Shown here in pieces: positions 31,706-41,411 of a DNA stretch of 64,000 bases. The first letter of the stretch is position 1. Each line of letters begins with the position of its first letter. The translations under genes were made by a program, and so were the position numbers. The notes below the pieces were generated by a model. The model was given only the letters and a program-made list of their open reading frames with translations, made no database searches and was not told the origin of the DNA. The stretch is from Corynebacterium afermentans subsp. afermentans (lineage in GTDB: Bacteria > Actinomycetota > Actinomycetes > Mycobacteriales > Mycobacteriaceae). The stretch covers positions 1,178,001 through 1,242,000 of the forward strand of contig NZ_CP046606.1 in assembly GCF_030408355.1 (NCBI RefSeq), given 5' to 3'.

Positions 31706-32281
31706 GTGACCGTGTTGCCTGCCCTGAACCGCTCCGTCGCCCGCCTCAGCGCTCCGGGTGGCGGCTACTGCTCGGGTGCGCTCATCGCCCCCGACATCGT
31801 GCTCACATGCGCGCATTTCTTCCGTGAACGCCTGCATACAGGGGCGCGGGTGCGTATCGACGGCTCCGTGTTCCCCGTCGACAGTCTCAATATTCTGGCC
31901 GGCACGGATGTCGCACTCGTCCGGCTGCCGGATCGAGTTGAGGCTACTCCGTTCGAGCTCGGGCCGTCGCCGCGCTTGTTCGCCCGTACGCTCACTCTCG
32001 GATACGGCGGTCAGGCTCGCAGCGTCCAGGCGCGGCCGGGTGTCTACCTGGGCACGCTTCCGGTGTCCTGGTCCAGGAAGCGTGTGACAAGGGTGCGTCC
32101 GGCCGGAGTGGTCTACGCCAACCCACCTGCAGTGAAGGGCGACTCCGGCGGTCCTGTGCTGGTCGGGGGAAAGGTCGTTGGCGTGCAATCCCTCATCCTG
32201 GATCCGGGCGGCACGAACCTGCGCATCGCCACCGTGTCGCTGTGGCCGCGGGGGCTGGCGCGGTCGCTGCGGGGGCTCTAG
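31706..32281 (+). CDS. Trypsin-like serine protease without signal peptide
   Basis: A 191-residue S1-type protease domain, short but with the full triad: His in LTCAHFF, Asp in GTDVALVRLP and Ser in KGDSGGPVLVGG. Strand GGGYCSGALIAPDIV opens the fold. The N-terminus (GTG start, VTVLPALNRSVARLS) shows no signal peptide or transmembrane helix, which is unusual because most bacterial S1 enzymes are secreted. No propeptide is evident. It lies between divergent M24 peptidase and convergent helY, overlapping the helY stop by 4 bases. The substrate is unknown. Confidence 0.85.
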   Translation: MTVLPALNRSVARLSAPGGGYCSGALIAPDIVLTCAHFFRERLHTGARVRIDGSVFPVDSLNILAGTDVALVRLPDRVEATPFELGPSPRLFARTLTLGYGGQARSVQARPGVYLGTLPVSWSRKRVTRVRPAGVVYANPPAVKGDSGGPVLVGGKVVGVQSLILDPGGTNLRIATVSLWPRGLARSLRGL

Positions 32282-35040
32282 TTGCCGATCGCCACCACGC
32301 CGCGACGGATCGCGTCAACAGCCCGGTTGGCGTTGTCCCGGATCTGGTCCGAATAGCCGGTCTTTTTGATCTGTTCCAACAGGTCGATCGCCTGGCGGCA
32401 CCAGCGCACGAAGTCCCCGGGAGTAAGTTCGGCGCCCGATTCCGCCGCCGCGGCCAGTGCGTAGCCCAGCGGCGCACCGGCGGTCCACTGATGGATGGAC
32501 AGACAGAACCCGGGGTCCGGCAGACGGGTCGCGGGCAGGCTGTGGCGCTGCTCGTCGGCAACCAGCTCGCCGTAGATGCGCATCGTCTCGTTCATCGCGT
32601 CAGCCATGGCGTCGGTCGCGGCTTCGGGGCTGCCGCCGGTGGCACGCCGGTTTTCAAAAACCACCATGGAGGCCACACCGGCGAGTTCGGCCGGGTCCAG
32701 GTTGTCCCAAATGCCGCGCTTGAGGCACTGCGCGACCAAAAGATCTGAGACGTTGTGGATGCGGGAGAGGCGCTCGCCTTCGTCGGTGACCTGCGGTTCA
32801 CCGTCGAGAAGCTCAACGTAATCCATCTCCGTGAGCAACCCGATGATGCGCTCGAACGTGCGGCCCAGCGAATCGGTGGAGGTATCCACGCGCCGCTCCA
32901 GCTTTGCAAGCGTGCGCTCCTCGCGCACGATTTCCTCGGCGGTGCGCGCCAGAATCTCCCTATCCGCCGCCGGCCAGTCGTGCACCGGGTGGTTGCGGAT
33001 GGCCTCACGCAGCGCGTTGACCTTCTTGTTCGGCCGCACCCGGGACTGCTCACGCAGGCGTTTCGGTGCGTTGAAGTGGCCCCGGTGCAGAAGTGACGCG
33101 ACCTTGCGGGCGTGGCGGCGCGGCTGGTCCTGCATGTGTCGCGGCACCTTGATGCGGCCCACAACAAGTGGCGGGTTCTTGAACGCAGCGGCGTCGATGC
33201 GCCCGGACCAGCCGCGCTCCGTGGTCACCCACGGGCGCGGGTCGTGCGGCTTGCCCGCGGGTTGCACCACGGCGGCAAGCTCCGGCTTGCGCTTGCTGGG
33301 CAGCGCGATGACCTGACCCACCTGCAGCGAGCCGAGGATCTTGATGGTTTCGGTGTGGCGGCTGTCCAGGTGGTCGCGGCGGGCTTGCTTTTCCTCCTCC
33401 GACAGATCTCGACGCAGCTGGGAGTACTCGACCAGCTCGGCGGCCGCGTCGTCGCTCGGCGGAGCGAAGGCGGAGATGTCACGCTCGAGCTTGGAGCGCA
33501 GCGAGCGCACTTTCTGCTGGAGACGCTCGATGTCGCGCACCTCGCCGACGACGGAGCGGTCCGTTTGGAACTGGGCGAAGGACTGCTCGATCAGGCGGAT
33601 GGAATCGTCGAAGCCATTCATGGCCAACATGTTGATGGCCATGTTGTAGCCGGGCTGGAACTGGGAAATCAGCGGATACGTGCGTGTGGACGCCAACCCC
33701 GCCACCTGGTGCGGGTCCATCGCGGGCGCCCACTGCACCACGGCGTTGCCGATGTGGTCGATGCCGCGCCGGCCAGCGCGCCCCGTGAGCTGGGTGTACT
33801 GGCCCGGGGTGAGGTCCACGTGCGCTTCGCCGTTGAACTTGACCATCTTCTCCAACACAACGGTGCGCGCCGGCATATTGATGCCCAGCGCCAGGGTCTC
33901 GGTGGCGAAAACGACCCTGACTAAGCCGCGAACGAACAGTTGCTCCACGATGTGCTTGAACGCGGGCAACAGGCCAGCGTGGTGCGCGGCGAACCCACGC
34001 ATCCAGGCGGTGCGCACCTGGCGGAAGTTCAGCACCTCCAAGTCCTCTTCGGGGATGCCTTCCACGCCGTCGTCGATGATCTGCTCGATCTCCGCGCGCT
34101 CCTCAGGCGTGGTCAGCTCCTTGCGGGAGCGCAAACACTGAAACAATGCTCCGTCGCAGCCCGCGCGGGAGAAGATGAACACGATCGCCGGCAGCATGTC
34201 CTGGCCTTGCAGCGCGGAGACGACCTCGGGCCGGCCGACGGGGCGCACTTTGTCCTGGCCGCGCGAGCGTCCGCTGCGCGAGCGCGAGCGAAAGCCCCTC
34301 CCCTCCTCGAAGTCGCGGCGGCCCTCGTCGGAGGAGCCCGCCTCTATGCGCTCGATGGCGTGCTCGAGGCGGCGGTTGACCCGCCCGCCGGTGCCAGGCT
34401 CGAACAGCGGGAACATCTTGCGGCCGACCATCATGTACTGGCTCAGCGGCACCGGACGGTGCTCGGAAACGATGACCTCAGTGTCACCGCGCACCGCGTC
34501 GAGCCACTCGCCGAATTCCTCGGAGTTGGACACGGTGGCGGACAGGCCGATCAGGCTCACGGAATCGTCGAGGTTGAGGATGATTTCCTCCCACACAGCA
34601 CCCCGGTCCCGGTCCGCAAGGTAGTGGATCTCGTCCATCACCACGTGCGTGAGCCGATCCAGCTGCGGAGACTCCGCGTACAGCATGTTGCGCAGCACCT
34701 CGGTGGTCATCACCACGATCTCGGCGGAGCCGTTGATGCTGGTATCGCCAGTCAGCAGGCCCACCGCGTCCTCGCCGTGCTCTGCGACGAGGTCGTGGTA
34801 CTTCTGATTGCTCAGCGCCTTAATCGGCGTGGTGTAGAAGCACTTCGTGCCGCGGTGCAGGGCGAGTGCGACGGCAAACTCGCCAACGACGGTTTTGCCC
34901 GAACCGGTGGGCGCGCACAGCAGCACGCCGCGGTCCTGCTCCACCGCCTGGCAGGCCTGAAGCTGAAAGTCGTCGAGTGCAAACGGCTTCGCGTCGGCGA
35001 ATTCCCGCAAAAACGATGTACCAGGATCGGGGGAAAGCAT
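32278..35040 (-). CDS. helY: Ski2/Mtr4-like RNA helicase HelY
   Basis: A 920-residue superfamily 2 helicase. Motifs in order are FQLQACQAVEQ, Walker A APTGSGKTVVGE, TTPIKALSNQKY, DEIH-type motif II (VVMDEIHYLADRD), GLSATVSN, and QLTGRAGRRGIDHIG. A basic linker rich in arginine (about 250-275) lies between motifs, and the C-terminal part is the DSHCT/Ski2 domain. It probably unwinds structured RNA for decay or ribosome maturation. TACTGT lies 7 bases before the ATG and inside the end of tatC, so it has its own leaderless promoter as well as possible read-through. Confidence 0.92.
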   Translation of the reverse strand: MLSPDPGTSFLREFADAKPFALDDFQLQACQAVEQDRGVLLCAPTGSGKTVVGEFAVALALHRGTKCFYTTPIKALSNQKYHDLVAEHGEDAVGLLTGDTSINGSAEIVVMTTEVLRNMLYAESPQLDRLTHVVMDEIHYLADRDRGAVWEEIILNLDDSVSLIGLSATVSNSEEFGEWLDAVRGDTEVIVSEHRPVPLSQYMMVGRKMFPLFEPGTGGRVNRRLEHAIERIEAGSSDEGRRDFEEGRGFRSRSRSGRSRGQDKVRPVGRPEVVSALQGQDMLPAIVFIFSRAGCDGALFQCLRSRKELTTPEERAEIEQIIDDGVEGIPEEDLEVLNFRQVRTAWMRGFAAHHAGLLPAFKHIVEQLFVRGLVRVVFATETLALGINMPARTVVLEKMVKFNGEAHVDLTPGQYTQLTGRAGRRGIDHIGNAVVQWAPAMDPHQVAGLASTRTYPLISQFQPGYNMAINMLAMNGFDDSIRLIEQSFAQFQTDRSVVGEVRDIERLQQKVRSLRSKLERDISAFAPPSDDAAAELVEYSQLRRDLSEEEKQARRDHLDSRHTETIKILGSLQVGQVIALPSKRKPELAAVVQPAGKPHDPRPWVTTERGWSGRIDAAAFKNPPLVVGRIKVPRHMQDQPRRHARKVASLLHRGHFNAPKRLREQSRVRPNKKVNALREAIRNHPVHDWPAADREILARTAEEIVREERTLAKLERRVDTSTDSLGRTFERIIGLLTEMDYVELLDGEPQVTDEGERLSRIHNVSDLLVAQCLKRGIWDNLDPAELAGVASMVVFENRRATGGSPEAATDAMADAMNETMRIYGELVADEQRHSLPATRLPDPGFCLSIHQWTAGAPLGYALAAAAESGAELTPGDFVRWCRQAIDLLEQIKKTGYSDQIRDNANRAVDAIRRGVVAIGN

Positions 35041-35045
35041 GCCCC

Positions 35046-36056
35046 CTACAGTACGTCCCTAAAATCTGCTCCGCCCGCGTAGCCCCGCGGCGAGGAGTTG
35101 CGCTGGCGCTCCGGTGCGCGCTGCACCTGTGCCGGGCGCTCAACCGCCTCCGCCCCGATGCTGCTTGCGGGGCCGACGGATGTCGGCGCCTCAATCGGGC
35201 CGGAGGCTTCCTCGTCGTCCAGATCCATCCAGTCGGGGCGCTCGCGCTTTTGCTTGCGGTCGTTCCAGCGGCAGAACTGGAAGGCCATCTCCACCAGCAG
35301 ACAGATGGAGATCGCCAGCGCCACCATGGAAAACGGATCCTGGCCCGGCGTCATCACCGCGGCGAAGGCGAAGATGCCCACGATGATCAGGCGGCGCTTG
35401 TCCTTGACGTGCTCGTAGCGCAGGATGCCCAACATGTTGAGCATGATGATGATCAGCGGCACCTCGAAGCTGACGCCGAAGATGACGACGAGCGCGAGGA
35501 GGAAGTTGTAGTACTCCCCACCTGTCAGTGCGGCGACCTGGACCTCGCTGCCCATGGTAATCAGCACGTACAGGCCCTTATCCAGCACGAAGTACGCGAG
35601 CAACGCACCGGAGACGAACAGCAGCACCGCAATGGTGATGAAGCTGAACGTGTAGCGGCGCTCGTTTTTGTGCAGGCCCGGGGTGATGAAGTTCCAGATC
35701 TGCAAGAGCCACACCGGCGATGAAAGGACCAGCCCAGCGAGAGCGCCCACTTTAAGGCGCAGCATAAACATCTCAAACGGGTTGGTAGCGAGCAGGCGGC
35801 ATTCGCCGTCGCCAGTGAAATCCGCCCGGACATTCGACGGCAGGTTGCAGTAGGGTCCGCGGATGATCTCGCCCAGCGGCATCATACGCGGCGGGGCGGC
35901 CTGGTACCAGATGAAGCCGATGATGGTGCCGACGACGATCGCGGCCAGCGAAATTATCACTCGCCGCCGGAGCTCCTGGAGGTGCTCCACCAGCGACATC
36001 TCACCGGCCGGGTTCTTCGCTCGCTTCGGCTTCTTGGGAGTTTTCGTGCGTGCCAT
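35046..36056 (-). CDS. tatC: Twin-arginine translocase subunit TatC
   Basis: A 336-residue six-helix membrane protein that recognises twin-arginine signal peptides. The N-terminal LVEHLQELRRRVIISLAAIVVG with the conserved glutamate, SSPVWLLQIWNFITPGL, ALVVIFGVSFEVPLIIIML and the last helices are all present. The cytoplasmic tail is about 80 residues, longer than in E. coli TatC (258 aa total), and is acidic then proline-rich. It is 9 bases after tatA and in the same operon as the Pup genes, an order shared with other actinobacteria. Confidence 0.95.
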   Translation of the reverse strand: MARTKTPKKPKRAKNPAGEMSLVEHLQELRRRVIISLAAIVVGTIIGFIWYQAAPPRMMPLGEIIRGPYCNLPSNVRADFTGDGECRLLATNPFEMFMLRLKVGALAGLVLSSPVWLLQIWNFITPGLHKNERRYTFSFITIAVLLFVSGALLAYFVLDKGLYVLITMGSEVQVAALTGGEYYNFLLALVVIFGVSFEVPLIIIMLNMLGILRYEHVKDKRRLIIVGIFAFAAVMTPGQDPFSMVALAISICLLVEMAFQFCRWNDRKQKRERPDWMDLDDEEASGPIEAPTSVGPASSIGAEAVERPAQVQRAPERQRNSSPRGYAGGADFRDVL

Positions 36057-36065
36057 CAGGCGGAA

Positions 36066-36329
36066 CTAGCGCGGATTGTTCTCCGGACGCTCCCAGAAAT
36101 CCGCCTCCTGGGCAGCGCTGCGGGTCTCCTGTGCCGGCGCAGCGTCGATCTGACGCTGCTGTGCCGGGGTGTCCGCCTCGTCTTCGTTGCGCATCTCGTT
36201 GACCTCAGACTTGAAGATGCGTGCGGAGCGACCCATGGAACGCGCCAGGTCCGGCAGCTTTTTTGCGCCGAACAACAGCAGCACGAGGAAGATGACGATG
36301 ATGAGCTCGGTCCATCCAATACTTGGCAT
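36066..36329 (-). CDS. tatA: Twin-arginine translocase subunit TatA
   Basis: An 87-residue pore-forming Tat subunit. The short N-terminal transmembrane helix (about 6-21, WTELIIVIFLVLLLFGAKK) is followed by the FGxxKLPDLAR hinge and an amphipathic helix (SMGRSARIFKSEVNEM). An acidic, glutamine-rich tail follows. It carries folded proteins across the membrane with TatC. It lies between pafC and tatC in one transcription unit. Confidence 0.95.
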   Translation of the reverse strand: MPSIGWTELIIVIFLVLLLFGAKKLPDLARSMGRSARIFKSEVNEMRNEDEADTPAQQRQIDAAPAQETRSAAQEADFWERPENNPR

Positions 36330-36364
36330 GGGTTGTCCTTTCCAAAGACGGTGTAACGCGCAGA

Positions 36365-37291
36365 TTAGTCTAACGCGTCAAGTGCACGTTGCGCGCGCGA
36401 CATAGCTTCTGCGGCAAGACCTGCAGGTTCGACGATGCGAACCCGGTCAGCTTGGCTGAGGCTGAAGCGAACCAGCCAGCTGTCGCTGCCGTAGCGCATG
36501 GTCGCCGGGAGCCATGCGCCCTGCGCTTGCGGATCTTCCAGATTGATGTCCCAGTAGTCCGCAAGCCACGTGGCCTCTTTATGGATCAGCAGTTTGGCTT
36601 GCGGCTGCTCGGCCATGCCGAACGGGTCCGCCGGGTCGAAGTCTGTGCCGGGGGTCTCCGAAGGAACGTCGAGAAGCTCAGCATGCTGGATCCTGTCCAG
36701 GCGGAACGTCTTCGTCTCCCCGCTGTCCGTGGCGCGAAGGTAGGTAGCGCCGGACTGGTGGAACAGGCTCGCGGGGTCCACCTCGCGCTCGGAGACGGTG
36801 TCCGAGGATGCCGAGTAGTAGGTGATGCGCAGCTTGCGCTTGGCGGCGAGCGCCTCCGCCACGGTGCCAGCGACGCCGGCTTCAGCGGTGTGCTCCGCGT
36901 CGCCGACCGCCTGCGACGTCGTCACCGCGCGGATCTTCTCCGCGGCGGAGCGCACCGCGCGGCCGTCCACAAGTCCCGGCATGGTTTCCAGGGAATCCAG
37001 CAGGATGAGCAGGGCGCTCGCCTCCGCCGGGGAAAGACGCAGCGGGGTGGTCATCCCCTGGTCGTCTATGATGTCGACGCCCTTCCAGGAGTACTCCAGG
37101 TCGATCATCTCGCCGGGGCCGGTACCCACGCCGGAAAGAAACAGCAGCTCGAAATCGTCGCGCACCTGCATCGGGTCCGCGCCCAGGTCGCGGGCGATCT
37201 CCATCGGCGTCAGCCCCGGGTGGTTCGACGAGTACGCCAGCAGGTTCAGCAGGCGCACCACGCGCTCCTGGCGCTTGAAGTCCACGGCCAT
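36365..37291 (-). CDS. pafC: WYL-domain transcriptional regulator PafC
   Basis: A 308-residue protein with an N-terminal winged HTH (RQERVVRLLNLLAYSSNHPG, MEIARDLGADPMQVRDDFE). It then has a WYL domain (about 140-220, RKLRITYYSASSDTVSEREVDP) and the WCX C-terminal extension. PafB and PafC form a heterodimer that activates RecA-independent DNA-damage genes in mycobacteria; WYL domains bind single-stranded nucleic acid. Its start overlaps the stop of pafB by one base, so the subunits are made together. Confidence 0.92.
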   Translation of the reverse strand: MAVDFKRQERVVRLLNLLAYSSNHPGLTPMEIARDLGADPMQVRDDFELLFLSGVGTGPGEMIDLEYSWKGVDIIDDQGMTTPLRLSPAEASALLILLDSLETMPGLVDGRAVRSAAEKIRAVTTSQAVGDAEHTAEAGVAGTVAEALAAKRKLRITYYSASSDTVSEREVDPASLFHQSGATYLRATDSGETKTFRLDRIQHAELLDVPSETPGTDFDPADPFGMAEQPQAKLLIHKEATWLADYWDINLEDPQAQGAWLPATMRYGSDSWLVRFSLSQADRVRIVEPAGLAAEAMSRAQRALDALD

Positions 37292-38244
37292 TAGTCGCTC
37301 CCCTCTACAGCGGTGCGCAGCAGCTTAACGACGTCCTGTCGGACCTGCACCGGCTCCACCGCGACCACGCTCCCGGCGAGGCTGGCGATGGTCCGCACAG
37401 CCCAGTCGCGGTCCACGTCGCGCAGCGTGATGGTGTCATGGTCTTGCCCACCCGTCTCGACTTTGGAGGCGCGGGTGCCGCGCTGGGCGAGTTCCTCGCC
37501 GCTGCCGCGGGTGACGGTGACGGTGGCGCTGATGAGGTCGCCGCGCAGCGTCTCCTCTACCAGCGCCTGCAGGTCGCCTGCGCGCTCGTGGAACGCGTCG
37601 CTGTGGCGCACCTTCTTCAGCCCCGAGATCTTTTTCAGGCGGAACACGCGCACGTCTTCACGCTCGATGTCGTAGCCGACGAAGTAGGCGCGGTTGTTCA
37701 GAGACACCACGCCCCACGGATCCACCACGCGGCGCTCCGGGTCCTTGCCTGGGGCGCGGACGAAGTCGAAGGAGATGCGCTGCTTCGCCTGCACACACTT
37801 CACAATCGCGCGCAGGGTGTCGGGACGCAGCTGGAAGATGTCGTTGGACACGCTCATCAGCGCCGGCGCGTCCATGGAGCGCGTCGCGCCCGAGGCTGCG
37901 AGCTTGGTCCAGCCGGAACGGGCAAACTCGCCGAGCGAGCCCGGCTTGCTCAAATCCGCGGCAAGGCCAACCACGGACGCTTCCTCGGCGGTCAGGTCCA
38001 CGGCGGGCAGCTCGTAGAGGTCCTTGACCACCCAGACTTCGCCGTCCTGGTAGCGCGCGGGCACGCCGAGGTCGCGCAGCTCGCGCACGTCGCGCTCAAT
38101 GAGGTGGGTGGCGGCGTCGCGGGTGCGTCCCCCGTAGCCGTCCACATTCGTCTGCACCCAGGCCACGTCGCGTTTTGCGGGCGAGGCCAGCAACGCAAAC
38201 GTGAGCCCGACTTGGCGCACGACCATGTCTTTGTCGTTGGCCAC
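37291..38244 (-). CDS. pafB: WYL-domain transcriptional regulator PafB
   Basis: A 317-residue partner of PafC with the same plan: HTH (VRQVGLTFALLASPAKRDV, ATHLIERDVRELRDLG), WYL domain (about 150-225, KQRISFDFVRAPGKDPERRVVDP with NNRAYFVGYD) and WCX region. It lies directly after pafA (6-base gap), the order seen in mycobacteria and C. glutamicum, where pafBC is cotranscribed with the Pup ligase but works in the DNA-damage response. Confidence 0.92.
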   Translation of the reverse strand: MANDKDMVVRQVGLTFALLASPAKRDVAWVQTNVDGYGGRTRDAATHLIERDVRELRDLGVPARYQDGEVWVVKDLYELPAVDLTAEEASVVGLAADLSKPGSLGEFARSGWTKLAASGATRSMDAPALMSVSNDIFQLRPDTLRAIVKCVQAKQRISFDFVRAPGKDPERRVVDPWGVVSLNNRAYFVGYDIEREDVRVFRLKKISGLKKVRHSDAFHERAGDLQALVEETLRGDLISATVTVTRGSGEELAQRGTRASKVETGGQDHDTITLRDVDRDWAVRTIASLAGSVVAVEPVQVRQDVVKLLRTAVEGSD

Positions 38245-38250
38245 CGCGAC

Positions 38251-39669
38251 CTACCCTTCTGCTGCTTCTTGCGCCCGCACCCAGCTAATCAGGTCGGCTG
38301 CGGCATCGTCCGCGTTGGCGAACGGGTCCTGCAGCTCCACGGTGCGGGGTTCCGGGCGGTTGACCTTCAAGTGCACCCAGTCGACATTATGCGCAAGGCC
38401 CCGCTCGCGCACGGCGGTGAGAAACTCACCGCGGACAGCTGCTCGCGTTGTCGCCGGCGGGTTGTCCACCGCCTGCTCGATGGCGGCATCCTCGATCCAC
38501 CGCGACGCGAGCCCCTTACGCTCCAGCAGGTAGAACAGCCCGCGCTCGGGGTTGATGTCGTGGTACGTCAAATCAATCTGGGCGAGCTTTGGGTGGTCCC
38601 AGCCGCAGCCGAGCCGGTTCTTGAACTGGGTGAGCAGTTTGCGCTTGATCACCCAATCGATCTCCGTGTCCACGCCGGAGAAGTCCTGCGTGGCAATGGC
38701 ATCGAGCACGCGGGCCCACAGGTCCACCACCCGCGCCATCTCCTCATTCGGCGTGCCCTCATCCGGGCGCTGCTCAAGCCAGCGCTTCGCCGCCTCGAGG
38801 GTGCGCTGCTGCACCTCGAGCGCGGTGACGGTGCCGCCCGCTGCAAGGGTGAGTTCGATAGCACCTGTGGGGTCGGCGGCGATGTCGCGGATGTGCGCAA
38901 TCGGATCCGCCAGTTCCATGTCCGGCAGGTCGAAGCCGGCCTCCAGCATCTCGATAACCAGCAGCATCGAGCCGACCTTCAGGGCGAAGGTGGGCTCGGA
39001 CATGTTGGAATCGCCCACGATCACGTGCATGCGGCGGTACCGGTGGGAATCACCGTGAGGTTCATCGCGAGTGTTGATGATCGGCCTGGTCCGCGTGGTG
39101 GCGGACGAAACGCCCTCCCACACCTGGTCTGCGCGCTGGGAGATGACGAACTTGTCCCCCGCGATCTTGCCCGCGCCGCAGATCAGCTGGCGAGTGATCA
39201 GAAACGGCAACAACTGTTGGCCGAAGGACTTCAGCGCGAGCTCGCGGCTGATCAGGTAGTTCTCGTGCGCACCGTAGGAGTTCCCACGCGAATCCACGTT
39301 GTTTTTGAACAGGTAGGTCGAACCTGCGAAGCCGTCGTTACGCAGCGCCTCATCGCACTGCTGCGACAACTGGTGGAAGATCCGCTCCCCCGCCTTGTCG
39401 TAGGCGAGCAGTTGGCTCAGCGAATCGCACTCCGCGGTCGCGTACTCAGGGTGCGAGCCCACATCCAGGTACAGGCGCGAAGCGTTTGAGGTGAACACGT
39501 TGGAGCTGCGGTGCTGCGCGACCACCGGGCGAAACAGGTAGCGCGCGACCTCTTCGGGCGTGAGCACCTGACGTGAGCCGTCGTAGGCGGCCACGCCGAA
39601 CTCCGTTTCCACGCCCATGACTCGGCGCGGGTAGCTGGTGGTCAGCTTACTGCCCGCCCTTCTGCACAA
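38251..39669 (-). CDS. pafA: Pup-protein ligase PafA
   Basis: A 472-residue ligase of the glutamine synthetase-like carboxylate-amine fold. It phosphorylates the C-terminal glutamate of Pup and joins it to lysines of target proteins. The catalytic N-terminus [43 protein letters not shown] and [11 protein letters not shown] are conserved. Two starts are possible. The TTG used here overlaps pup by 23 bases and keeps the conserved PRRVMG stretch. The ATG at 39618 has no overlap but would lose it. Confidence 0.94.
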   Translation of the reverse strand: MCRRAGSKLTTSYPRRVMGVETEFGVAAYDGSRQVLTPEEVARYLFRPVVAQHRSSNVFTSNASRLYLDVGSHPEYATAECDSLSQLLAYDKAGERIFHQLSQQCDEALRNDGFAGSTYLFKNNVDSRGNSYGAHENYLISRELALKSFGQQLLPFLITRQLICGAGKIAGDKFVISQRADQVWEGVSSATTRTRPIINTRDEPHGDSHRYRRMHVIVGDSNMSEPTFALKVGSMLLVIEMLEAGFDLPDMELADPIAHIRDIAADPTGAIELTLAAGGTVTALEVQQRTLEAAKRWLEQRPDEGTPNEEMARVVDLWARVLDAIATQDFSGVDTEIDWVIKRKLLTQFKNRLGCGWDHPKLAQIDLTYHDINPERGLFYLLERKGLASRWIEDAAIEQAVDNPPATTRAAVRGEFLTAVRERGLAHNVDWVHLKVNRPEPRTVELQDPFANADDAAADLISWVRAQEAAEG

Positions 39670-39835
39670 ACGACTTCACAAACTCCTCCGCGTTTGTGTC
39701 CAACAGCGCGTCAATTTCGTCGAGCAGGTCGTCGGTGCCGGAGGTGTTGATCTGGGCCTGGCCGGCCGATTCCGCGGCGACGTCCTCGCCGTGGTTGTCC
39801 CCGCCGCCGGAAGCGTGTGTCTGTTGCGTAGCCAT
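39647..39835 (-). CDS. pup: Prokaryotic ubiquitin-like protein Pup
   Basis: A 62-residue, mostly disordered modifier attached to lysines of target proteins. The N-terminus is rich in Gln, His and Gly. The conserved Mpa-binding helix is [19 protein letters not shown], and the end is KSFVQKGGQ. The final Gln must be deamidated to Glu by Dop before PafA can ligate it. It lies 10 bases after dop and overlaps pafA, giving the standard dop-pup-pafA order. Confidence 0.97.
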   Translation of the reverse strand: MATQQTHASGGGDNHGEDVAAESAGQAQINTSGTDDLLDEIDALLDTNAEEFVKSFVQKGGQ

Positions 39836-39845
39836 AGATGCAACC

Positions 39846-41345
39846 TTAGCGTTCTGGGGGCAGCCCCAGGCCGGACAACAGCTCGCGTGTTGTCGCGGAG
39901 TTTTCGATTAACTCCCCCACGTCCGCTTTCGTGTGGCTGCCCAGCAGGTCCAGCGGTACCCGGTAGAGCTGCCCGTCCACCGTAAACAGCATGGACTGCC
40001 AGTTCGACGCCGTTAGGTCCTCGGCGAACTTCTCGCCGGCGCGTCCCCGAAAGTAGGCGCGGGTGTCCTCCGGCGGGTGCACCGCGGCACGCGCGATCTC
40101 CTCAGCGCTAACCATCGTGCGCATCGCTCCCTTGCGCACCAGCGCGTGGTACAGGGACGTCTTTGGATCGATGTCCGCGTACTGCAAATCAATCGCCTGC
40201 AGCTTCGCCTGGGTTGCGCCGCGCTGCTCAAACCTGCGCACCAGCGCCCACTTCGCCGTCCAATCCAGCCGGTCGGCGGTGGACAGCGGGTCGCGCTCGA
40301 GATCGTCGAGGACCTCGCCCCACATCTTGAGCACTTGCTTATCGACGTCACTGCGCCCCTCGCAGCCAGCCCTGTATTCACGGAGGATGGAGATCGCTGA
40401 CAACCTCTGGCCGTCGACAAGCTCAAGCTCGTATTGCAGCGTGGGGTCGTGGCTGACTGCCTTGATGTCCCCCACCGGGTCTTTCAGGCGCAGGTGCGAA
40501 AAATCCACGCCAGACTCAATCGCGTCGAGCACAAGCGAGGTCATGCCGAGTTTGAGGAAGTTTGAGAACTGGCTCATGTTCGCATCGCCCACGATGACGT
40601 GCAGGCGGCGGAATTCCTCCTCGGGTGCGTGTGGCTCGTCGCGCGTGTTGACGATGCCGCGGTTGAGCGTGGTCTCCAGCGAAACTTCCTGCTCGAAGTA
40701 GTCCGCGCGCTGGGAGATTTGGAAGCCCGGCTTCTCCGACGCTTGACCGATGCCGACGCGGCCCGCACCGATGATGACCTGGCGGGCGACGAAGAACGGG
40801 ATCAGCGCCTGGGTGAGGTTTTCAAAGTTGGTGTGGCGCGAATACAGGTAGTTTTCGTGGCTGCCGTAGGAGCGGCCCTTGCCGTCGACGTTATTTTTGT
40901 AGAACTTCAGCGGCGGGCACGGCTCGTGCTTGGCCAGCACGGAGACCTGCTGCTCCCACAGCTCGCGTATGCAGGCGGCGGCGTCGTTGAGGACGATGTC
41001 GCCGGCGGCATCAAAGACCATGGCGTCGAAGGCGTTCGAGCATTCCGGGCTGGAGTATTCCGGGTGCCCGTGGTCGACGTAGTAGCGCGCGCCGTTGGTG
41101 GTGACCACGTTGGCCACCCCGATCGCGTTCGCGTCCACAACCGGCACGCTTCGGTAGCGCTGCAGGTCGAAGCCGCGGGCGTCTTTCAGCGGGGCTTCTT
41201 CCGCATAGTCCCAGCGGGTGCGGGCCTGAGTGCGCAGCGCCGCGTAGGCAACCACCGCGTGCGTGGAGGTAACCAGCGGGCTGATCTGCGGATTGTCCGG
41301 GCAGGTGATGCCGTACTCCGTCTCGGTTCCCAAGTAACGCGTCAT
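39846..41345 (-). CDS. dop: Deamidase/depupylase Dop
   Basis: A 499-residue homologue of PafA that deamidates the terminal glutamine of Pup and removes Pup from conjugates. The N-terminus [16 protein letters not shown] carries the catalytic glutamate/aspartate region. Dop-typical sequences include [40 protein letters not shown] and [10 protein letters not shown]. The Dop-specific loop shows as an insertion around residues 40-80 ([19 protein letters not shown]). An in-frame upstream extension was rejected: the -10 box TAGGCT 8 bases before this ATG fits a leaderless start. Confidence 0.95.
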   Translation of the reverse strand: MTRYLGTETEYGITCPDNPQISPLVTSTHAVVAYAALRTQARTRWDYAEEAPLKDARGFDLQRYRSVPVVDANAIGVANVVTTNGARYYVDHGHPEYSSPECSNAFDAMVFDAAGDIVLNDAAACIRELWEQQVSVLAKHEPCPPLKFYKNNVDGKGRSYGSHENYLYSRHTNFENLTQALIPFFVARQVIIGAGRVGIGQASEKPGFQISQRADYFEQEVSLETTLNRGIVNTRDEPHAPEEEFRRLHVIVGDANMSQFSNFLKLGMTSLVLDAIESGVDFSHLRLKDPVGDIKAVSHDPTLQYELELVDGQRLSAISILREYRAGCEGRSDVDKQVLKMWGEVLDDLERDPLSTADRLDWTAKWALVRRFEQRGATQAKLQAIDLQYADIDPKTSLYHALVRKGAMRTMVSAEEIARAAVHPPEDTRAYFRGRAGEKFAEDLTASNWQSMLFTVDGQLYRVPLDLLGSHTKADVGELIENSATTRELLSGLGLPPER

Positions 41346-41353
41346 AGGTAACG

Positions 41354-41403
41354 AGCCTACAGGCGTGTCCGTGTTTGGAAAATAATACGATGCGACGTAT
41401 TTT
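41354..41403. promoter_or_regulatory. Divergent dop/peptide-transporter promoters with an operator palindrome
   Basis: Plus strand: TTGGAA (41375-41380), 17 bases, TATTTT (41398-41403), then 8 bases to the transporter ATG. Minus strand: TAGGCT (41359-41354), 8 bases before the dop ATG. AATACG-N6-CGTATT (41384-41401) is a perfect inverted repeat filling the spacer and part of the -10 of the transporter promoter, a classic repressor position. Confidence 0.55.
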
Positions 41404-41411
41404 ATTTGAGT

